Assembly (NCBI GenBank): GCA_029939875.1
Contig: JAOZSC010000004.1
Span: 1 to 21,128, forward strand
Length of the DNA stretch: 21,128 nucleotides
DNA from: Desulfobacterales bacterium
Lineage (GTDB): Bacteria; Desulfobacterota; Desulfobacteria; Desulfobacterales; JAFDCJ01
Reading direction: 5' to 3'
Each line of letters begins with the position of its first letter. The stretch's first letter is position 1. Made by a program: the position numbers and the translations under genes. Under the pieces are notes generated by a model that saw only the letters and a program-made list of their open reading frames with translations, did not search any database and was not told where the DNA came from. Below, piece by piece: positions 17,585 to 21,128 of the stretch.

Positions 17585-17613
17585 ATAATAATGAAAACAC
17601 AACGGCCTGTCAA
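17585..17613 (-). promoter_or_regulatory. Strong sigma70-type promoter of the sucA operon
   Basis: On the minus strand a perfect TTGACA (17608-17613), a 17-bp spacer and TATTAT (17585-17590). Transcription would start near 17578 and leave a leader of about 75 nt before sucA. It is the best promoter match in the window. Confidence 0.75.
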
Positions 17614-17680
17614 ATTATAACGCACATCGCACCTGTGATTTTCATACAGCCGTGGCATAAACAGCCCGGCACAGTTTTAT

Positions 17681-17708
17681 TTGACAAGCATCATTACAAT
17701 TATTTAAG
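17681..17708 (+). promoter_or_regulatory. Possible plus-strand promoter upstream of the structured region
   Basis: TTGACA at 17681-17686, 16-bp spacer, TTTAAG at 17703-17708 (4/6). It would transcribe the structured stretch at 17712-17880 and the small ORF at 17891. Confidence 0.35.
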
Positions 17709-17711
17709 TTA

Positions 17712-17880
17712 CCGGTGCCTTACTATCGACCGCCATGGTGACATCATGACCTGCCGCCGGACTTTTTCTGCAGCCATAACCCCTGGGCCCTTGATTAGGA
17801 GGATTATACGGCAGCCGGCAGGGCATAAATCCGTACTACCCCTGAACTGTAACGCAACAAAATCAGCGCAGATAGAAACG
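17712..17880 (+). ncRNA. Structured region weakly resembling a cobalamin riboswitch core
   Basis: GGTGCC at 17714-17719 resembles the 5' part of cobalamin riboswitches. Then TTGATTAGGAGG (17791-17802) is followed by TACGG (17807-17811) pairing with CCGTA (17831-17835), and CTACCCCTGAACTGTAAC at 17836-17853, similar in order to the conserved AGGGAA, AATCC stem and ACTGTAA core. The loop between the stem arms is longer than usual, and the downstream GCCACTG-type element is absent. It could be a degenerate remnant, a variant, or chance. No cobalamin gene follows. Confidence 0.2.
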
Positions 17881-17890
17881 GAACCTAACA

Positions 17891-17998
17891 ATGGCAGACA
17901 CCGACATTCCCCGCACCGCCGCTGAATTCCGGTATTTTATTATTGATGTGGTCCGAACCCTGGCGGCTTTTATCCAGGATGTGGCGCATCTCTTTTAG
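17891..17998 (+). CDS. Possible small protein, 35 aa
   Basis: An ATG-started frame of 35 codons begins MADTDIPRTAAEFRYFIIDV and ends FIQDVAHLF. Residues 11-35 could form one amphipathic or membrane-leaning helix. The ribosome site is weak (CGGAACC 5 nt upstream), and the strong AGGAGG further up is too far away. It lies between the structured region and the antitoxin gene, 53 bp before the latter. I recognise no family. It may be chance. Confidence 0.3.
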   Translation: MADTDIPRTAAEFRYFIIDVVRTLAAFIQDVAHLF

Positions 17999-18015
17999 CC
18001 CAAACTCCAATCAGC

Positions 18016-18044
18016 TTGACTTGGTTTACCGGGTAGTTTATAGA
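18016..18044 (+). promoter_or_regulatory. Antitoxin promoter, apparently leaderless
   Basis: TTGACT (18016-18021), 17-bp spacer, TATAGA (18039-18044). A start 6-8 nt downstream falls at 18050-18052, on the antitoxin ATG (18052). No Shine-Dalgarno precedes that ATG, which agrees with a leaderless transcript. Confidence 0.6.
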
Positions 18045-18051
18045 ACCCTGT

Positions 18052-18297
18052 ATGATAAAATTGAATATTCATGAGGCCAAGACCCATCTTTCATGCTATT
18101 TGAAGCGTGTAGCCGATGGGGAAACCATCATCCTGTGCAAGCGCAACATCCCCATCGCTGAAATTCGCCCCCTCGCACCCCCTCGCAAAGTGCAGCGTCC
18201 CCTCGGACTGACCCGGGGACAATTTCAAGTTCTGCCGGAGTTTTTCGTACCACTGCCCGGCGAATTGCAAGGTCTTTTTGACGGAGAATCCCCGTGA
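18052..18297 (+). CDS. Type II antitoxin, Phd/YefM-like
   Basis: 81 residues. The first ~45 (MIKLNIHEAKTHLSCYLKRV, then ADGETIILCKRNIPIAEIRP) have the typical Phd/YefM DNA-binding fold pattern: a NIHEAKTHLS start, a GE[TI]I[IL] strand and a PIAEI[RK]P strand. The C-terminal part (about 50-81) with GQFQVLPEFF and LPGELQGLFDGE is the usual toxin-neutralising tail of antitoxins paired with PIN-domain toxins. Such antitoxins bind their own promoter and wrap the toxin. The stop overlaps the GTG start of the toxin remnant by 4 bp (GTGA), a normal toxin-antitoxin arrangement. Intact here although its toxin is truncated, so it may be an orphan. Confidence 0.82.
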   Translation: MIKLNIHEAKTHLSCYLKRVADGETIILCKRNIPIAEIRPLAPPRKVQRPLGLTRGQFQVLPEFFVPLPGELQGLFDGESP

Positions 18298-18488
18298 AGC
18301 TTTTGCTGGACACCTGCACGTTTTTGTGGATTATTTCCGATTTACCGGAGCTGTCAAAGCGGGCCCGCAATGCGGATGCAGTGGAATTCAGGTCCTTTCC
18401 GATGAAGAAATGCGTGAGCGTTACGCAGATGTCCCCAACTTCGACATGGAATGCGGTGAATGCATGCTCAAATACAAAACCGAAATGA
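18294..18488 (+). pseudogene. Truncated PIN-domain (VapC-like) toxin
   Basis: A GTG-started frame of 64 codons. Only the first ~26 residues (KLLLDTCTFLWIISDLPELS and a few more) look like a PIN-domain ribonuclease toxin: strand, first catalytic Asp at residue 6, first helix. Intact toxins of this type have about 130 residues and three more acidic residues. After residue ~26-30 the sequence (FRSFPMKKCVSVTQM and on) is low-quality and reads like an out-of-frame translation of the cysteine-rich frame described next. The toxin is therefore probably dead through a deletion with a junction near 18370-18392. A read-through artefact is less likely, since the downstream sequence makes sense in another frame. 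Confidence 0.65.
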
Positions 18489-18535
18489 AAACCGCCTGCC
18501 CCGAATGGGACCGGGACTGCCGGCTCCAGGAATAG
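18392..18535 (+). pseudogene. Cysteine-rich C-terminal gene fragment or small ORF
   Basis: In the frame that ends at 18535 the sequence reads VLSDEEMRERYADVPNFDME and continues CGECMLKYKTEMKTACPEWD, ending RDCRLQE. It has four cysteines (CGEC, then two single ones), which might bind metal. An ATG at 18410 would give 41 residues but lacks a ribosome site. Frame quality appears to begin at about 18392, just after the toxin remnant. I read it as the 3' end of a lost gene joined to vapC, or a small protein gene. Its stop lies 10 bp before the UbiA-like gene. Family not recognised. Confidence 0.45.
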
Positions 18536-18545
18536 GACGAACCCG

Positions 18546-19487
18546 TTGTCCGAAACATCACATCTCAATCATCCCAGTGGGCTATCTCGCTTAAAACTGT
18601 TTTTTGCGTTGTCGCGAACCCCCCATGGGCTGCTGGACATGTGCACCCCGGCTTTTGGCGCCTTGCTGTGGCTGGGCCATTTCCCGCCGCTTCCGGTCAT
18701 CGTATTGGGGATTATCACCACCTTTGCCGGTTACACAGCCGTGTATACCCTCAACGATGTGATCGACTACCGCACCGACAGGCAAAAGGCAGCCATGGGC
18801 GGATTTTGCGAGGCGGAAAGTTACCTGGATGGCGTGCTCGTCAGGCACCCCATAGCCCAGGGACTGCTCAGTTTAAAACAGGGGCTAGTCTGGGCCCTGG
18901 GATGGGCATTGGTGGCCTTGATGGGCGCTTATATCCTCAACCCGGTTTGTGTTTTAATTTTTCTGGCCGCCTGCGCACTGGAAACCGTGTATTGCCTGTT
19001 ATGGCGGGTCAGCCCTTTTCGCACCGTGGTCAGCGGAGCGGTCAAAACCTCCGGGGCGGTGGCGGCTGTTTTCGCGGTAGATCCAAGACCTTCCGGATGG
19101 TATTTGTTCATTTTGTTCCTGCTGTTGTTTTTCTGGGAAATCGGAGCCCAGAATATTCCGGCGGACTGGACCGATATCGAGGAGGATCGTCGCCTGAATG
19201 CCCAGACCATTCCGGTTCGCCTGGGCGTGCGACAGGCCAGCATCATCGTTGTGACAACCGTTATTCTTTCCCTGATCATGAACGCTGTAATATTTTATTA
19301 TTCCCACCGAAGCTACGCAATTGTTTTTGCTGTTATTTCCCTGGCCGTGGGATGTTATCTGATGCTGCTGCCGGCCGTCGATCTTTATCAAAGCCACAAA
19401 CGCAGCCATGCCATGGCCCTGTTCAACCGCGCCAGCTACTACCCGGCGGCCCTGCTTGGAATCGTGTTTCTTCAACTGATGATCTGA
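18546..19487 (+). CDS. UbiA-family prenyltransferase
   Basis: 313 residues, integral membrane, with about eight or nine hydrophobic helices. UbiA enzymes transfer a prenyl chain to an aromatic or quinone precursor or haem, using Mg2+ and two Asp motifs. Motif 1 is NDVIDYRTD (70-78), with Asp71, Asp74 and Asp78; RHPIAQG at 100-106 corresponds to the usual RPIxxG. Motif 2 is DWTDIEED (207-214). The start is TTG at 18546, preceded by AGGACG; the first ATG (residue 32) would remove the usual basic N-terminal region (RLKLFFALSR). The substrate is not evident. Neighbours (b5-like protein, UbiE) suggest quinone or haem side-chain chemistry, but MenA, UbiA and others remain possible. Confidence 0.85.
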   Translation: MSETSHLNHPSGLSRLKLFFALSRTPHGLLDMCTPAFGALLWLGHFPPLPVIVLGIITTFAGYTAVYTLNDVIDYRTDRQKAAMGGFCEAESYLDGVLVRHPIAQGLLSLKQGLVWALGWALVALMGAYILNPVCVLIFLAACALETVYCLLWRVSPFRTVVSGAVKTSGAVAAVFAVDPRPSGWYLFILFLLLFFWEIGAQNIPADWTDIEEDRRLNAQTIPVRLGVRQASIIVVTTVILSLIMNAVIFYYSHRSYAIVFAVISLAVGCYLMLLPAVDLYQSHKRSHAMALFNRASYYPAALLGIVFLQLMI

Positions 19488-19500
19488 TTGTCGCCGAAAA

Positions 19501-19506
19501 CAGGAG
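19501..19506 (+). promoter_or_regulatory. Ribosome binding site deciding the start of the b5-like gene
   Basis: CAGGAG is 8 nt before the ATG at 19515. The upstream TTG at 19488 directly after the UbiA stop lacks a site. Confidence 0.8.
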
Positions 19507-19514
19507 CAAAATCC

Positions 19515-20225
19515 ATGAAAGAATTTGATGCTGATGAACTTGCCGGCTACAACGGCGAAAATGGAAAACCGGTTTATGTGGCCCATGACGGAAAGGTTTA
19601 CGACGTCAGCCAAAGCAAACGCTGGCGAAATGGCCTGCACATGAAGCGGCATCAGGCAGGCTGCGATCTGACCACCGATATCCAGGCCGCCCCTCACCCG
19701 GCTGATGTCCTGCAACGCTATCCCCAGGTCGGCATATTGAAAAAAGCGGCTGCCGATCAGGACATTCCACCGCTGATCGCATGGCTGCTGGCCCGTGTGC
19801 CCATGCTCCAGCGGCACCCCCATCCGATGACAGTGCATTTTCCCATCGTGTTTATGTTTTTCACCCCGGTGTTCAACCTGCTTTACTTGATGACGGGCGA
19901 AAAGAGTTTTGAAACCACCGCTTATCATTGCCTGGGCGCCGGTATTGTTTTTCTTTGTGTGGCCATGGCCACCGGGCTTTTTACCTGGTGGCTGAATTAC
20001 AGGGCCAAAATGCTGAAACCGGTAAAAATAAAAATCCCTCTTTCACTGCTCATGCTGGCCACTGCAATCGTCATTTTTGTCTGGCGAACAAGGGAGCCCG
20101 GGGTACTCGAGACCCTCGCAGGTGCGAGCATCGTCTATTTTCTGATGGTTCTGTCCCTGGCGCTCATGGTGATGGTTATCGGCTGGAATGGCGCCGCAAT
20201 GACGTTTCCGGTGGAAAAAAAATAG
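19515..20225 (+). CDS. Membrane protein with N-terminal cytochrome b5-like domain and DUF2231-like domain
   Basis: 236 residues from the ATG at 19515. Residues 1-75 resemble the bacterial cytochrome b5-like haem/steroid-binding domain: FDADELAGYNG, PVYVAHDGKVYDVS, W..GLHMKRHQAGCDLT, APH, and YPQVG at the end. His42, His46 and His61 are candidates for haem ligands. Residues 95-236 look like a DUF2231-type membrane domain that starts HPHPMTVHFPIVF, with four hydrophobic helices (about 108-125, 136-158, 174-190, 203-224). The protein probably binds haem at the membrane and may be a redox carrier. It lies 27 bp after the UbiA-like gene, same strand, likely an operon. The exact reaction is unknown. 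Confidence 0.85.
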   Translation: MKEFDADELAGYNGENGKPVYVAHDGKVYDVSQSKRWRNGLHMKRHQAGCDLTTDIQAAPHPADVLQRYPQVGILKKAAADQDIPPLIAWLLARVPMLQRHPHPMTVHFPIVFMFFTPVFNLLYLMTGEKSFETTAYHCLGAGIVFLCVAMATGLFTWWLNYRAKMLKPVKIKIPLSLLMLATAIVIFVWRTREPGVLETLAGASIVYFLMVLSLALMVMVIGWNGAAMTFPVEKK

Positions 20226-20253
20226 GCGCCATGTTGTTTATGCAACGTGAGGT

Positions 20254-21063
20254 TTACTTGACGGCCAGATGTATAACGGCAATTCCATTGGTCAGCGCAC
20301 GGTAGGTGACCTGCGAAAAACCGATGCGGCGTAAAATGGCGGCCAGTTCATCGGGCAGGGGAAACATCCGGATGGATTCAGGCAAGTGGGTGTAGGCTGT
20401 GCGTGAACCGGCGATCAACTCTCCTAACAGTGGCATGATATAAAACGAGTAAAAATCATACAGCCGGCGAAACACGGGAAACGTCGGCTTCGAAAATTCC
20501 AGGCACATCAGTTTGCCTCCAGGTTTGAGTACCCGGTACATTTCTTCAAAGCCCTTTTGCATGTCGGTGACATTACGGATGCCAAAACCGACCATGGCGG
20601 CATCAAAGTGTCCATCGCCAGTGCTGATACTTTCGGCATTTCCCTGGACGTAGTCCACGCAGCCCCGGATCCTTTCGCTGTGAACCTTGTGCAGACCCGC
20701 CTGGATCATGGCGTGGTTGATATCATAGATGACAACACGTCCGGTGGGGGCGATGCGTTCAGCGGCCAGAATGGCAAGATCTCCCGTACCGCCGCATACA
20801 TCAAGAACCTGCTGGCCGGGGCGCAGGGACATCGCCCGAACGGCACTCCGTTTCCAGAGATGATGGATGCCGAAACTCAGCAGAGTGTTCATAAAATCGT
20901 AATGCCGGGCCACGGAATTAAAATGCTGCCGTACACGATCGGTTTTCTGGGAACGGGGGACGTGCTGAAAACCGAAATAGGCAGTTTGCGCTCCTGTTGC
21001 CGTTGGGTTCAGCTGTTTTTTGCGCTTTTCATCATCAAGCCAGATTTTTTTTTGCGCCGACAT
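20254..21063 (-). CDS. ubiE: Demethylmenaquinone/2-polyprenyl-benzoquinol C-methyltransferase
   Basis: 269 residues from the ATG at 21063. It uses S-adenosylmethionine to C-methylate demethylmenaquinol, or the ubiquinone precursor, late in quinone synthesis. Seen: the family N-terminal region RVRQHFNSVARHYDFMNTLL (43-62); SAM-binding motif I VLDVCGGTGDLA (86-97); the acidic position YDIN (113-116); GNAESI (141-146); GFGIRNVTD (159-167); and RVLKPGGKLMCLEFSKP (177-193). The gene could start further upstream at a TTG, but GGAGG 8 nt before 21063 and the family start favour this ATG. It has a ~30-residue N-terminal extension rich in Lys. It converges on the b5-like gene, 28 bp apart. MenG or UbiE cannot be told apart here. 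Confidence 0.93.
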   Translation of the reverse strand: MSAQKKIWLDDEKRKKQLNPTATGAQTAYFGFQHVPRSQKTDRVRQHFNSVARHYDFMNTLLSFGIHHLWKRSAVRAMSLRPGQQVLDVCGGTGDLAILAAERIAPTGRVVIYDINHAMIQAGLHKVHSERIRGCVDYVQGNAESISTGDGHFDAAMVGFGIRNVTDMQKGFEEMYRVLKPGGKLMCLEFSKPTFPVFRRLYDFYSFYIMPLLGELIAGSRTAYTHLPESIRMFPLPDELAAILRRIGFSQVTYRALTNGIAVIHLAVK

Positions 21064-21128
21064 ACTCACATCCTCCGCTGCACGCCTTTTGCAAATCAAC
21101 AATAAGCAAACAATATTAAAACTGCAAC

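Noticed and set aside
18999..19928. 309-codon minus-strand open frame opposite the UbiA-like and b5-like genes
   Set aside because: It spans two real genes and their gap, with Gln/His/Gly-rich composition; no promoter or ribosome site.
20226..20253. Possible terminator between the convergent b5-like and ubiE genes
   Set aside because: Only a 4-bp GTTG/CAAC stem is visible, with no T-tract on either strand.

Overview
The window is about 21 kb of gene-dense bacterial chromosome with a moderately high GC content. It carries respiratory and central-metabolism genes of a Gram-negative bacterium that makes quinones. It encodes a complete cytochrome bd oxidase with its CydDC assembly exporter, a 2-oxoglutarate dehydrogenase complex, and a UbiE/MenG-type quinone methylase. 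There is no rRNA or other taxonomic marker. The gene mix, the SPOR-domain protein and the intergenic repeat style would fit a proteobacterium, perhaps Desulfobacterota. That assignment is inference only. CydA, CydB and CydX resemble the E. coli proteins closely, including residue spacing.

Layout. (1) 1-151, minus: the start of a cold-shock protein gene with a good promoter and a long leader. (2) 399-3449, minus: a 1016-aa protein that I cannot name, with a degenerate PHP-like N-terminal segment and a membrane-spanning C-terminal third. (3) 3691-7228, minus: cydD then cydC, overlapping. Divergent from them, 7372-10399, plus: cydA, cydB and the 36-codon cydX. (4) 10396-17503, minus: sucA, sucB, lpd and then an AAA+ ATPase with a SPOR domain. 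The ATPase starts inside the lpd stop codon, and its own stop codon overlaps the stop of cydX on the other strand. (5) 17504-18051: a non-coding region with a strong sucA promoter on the minus strand. On the plus strand it has a structured stretch that weakly resembles a cobalamin riboswitch core, and a possible 35-aa ORF. (6) 18052-18535, plus: a Phd/YefM-type antitoxin with an apparently leaderless promoter, then only the first ~26 codons of a PIN-domain toxin fused out of frame to a small cysteine-rich gene end. (7) 18546-20225, plus: a UbiA-family prenyltransferase and a membrane protein with an N-terminal cytochrome b5-like domain. (8) 20254-21063, minus: ubiE/menG.

How they fit together. 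The 2-oxoglutarate dehydrogenase operon makes succinyl-CoA and NADH. UbiE/MenG finishes a quinone that carries electrons to cytochrome bd, which reduces O2 at high affinity. CydDC supplies the thiol/haem balance that bd assembly needs. UbiA may add to quinone or haem side-chain chemistry, and the b5-like protein may bind haem in the membrane. Most of the block can therefore be read as an oxygen-respiration or oxygen-defence neighbourhood. I found no tRNA, rRNA, CRISPR array, insertion sequence or phage gene.
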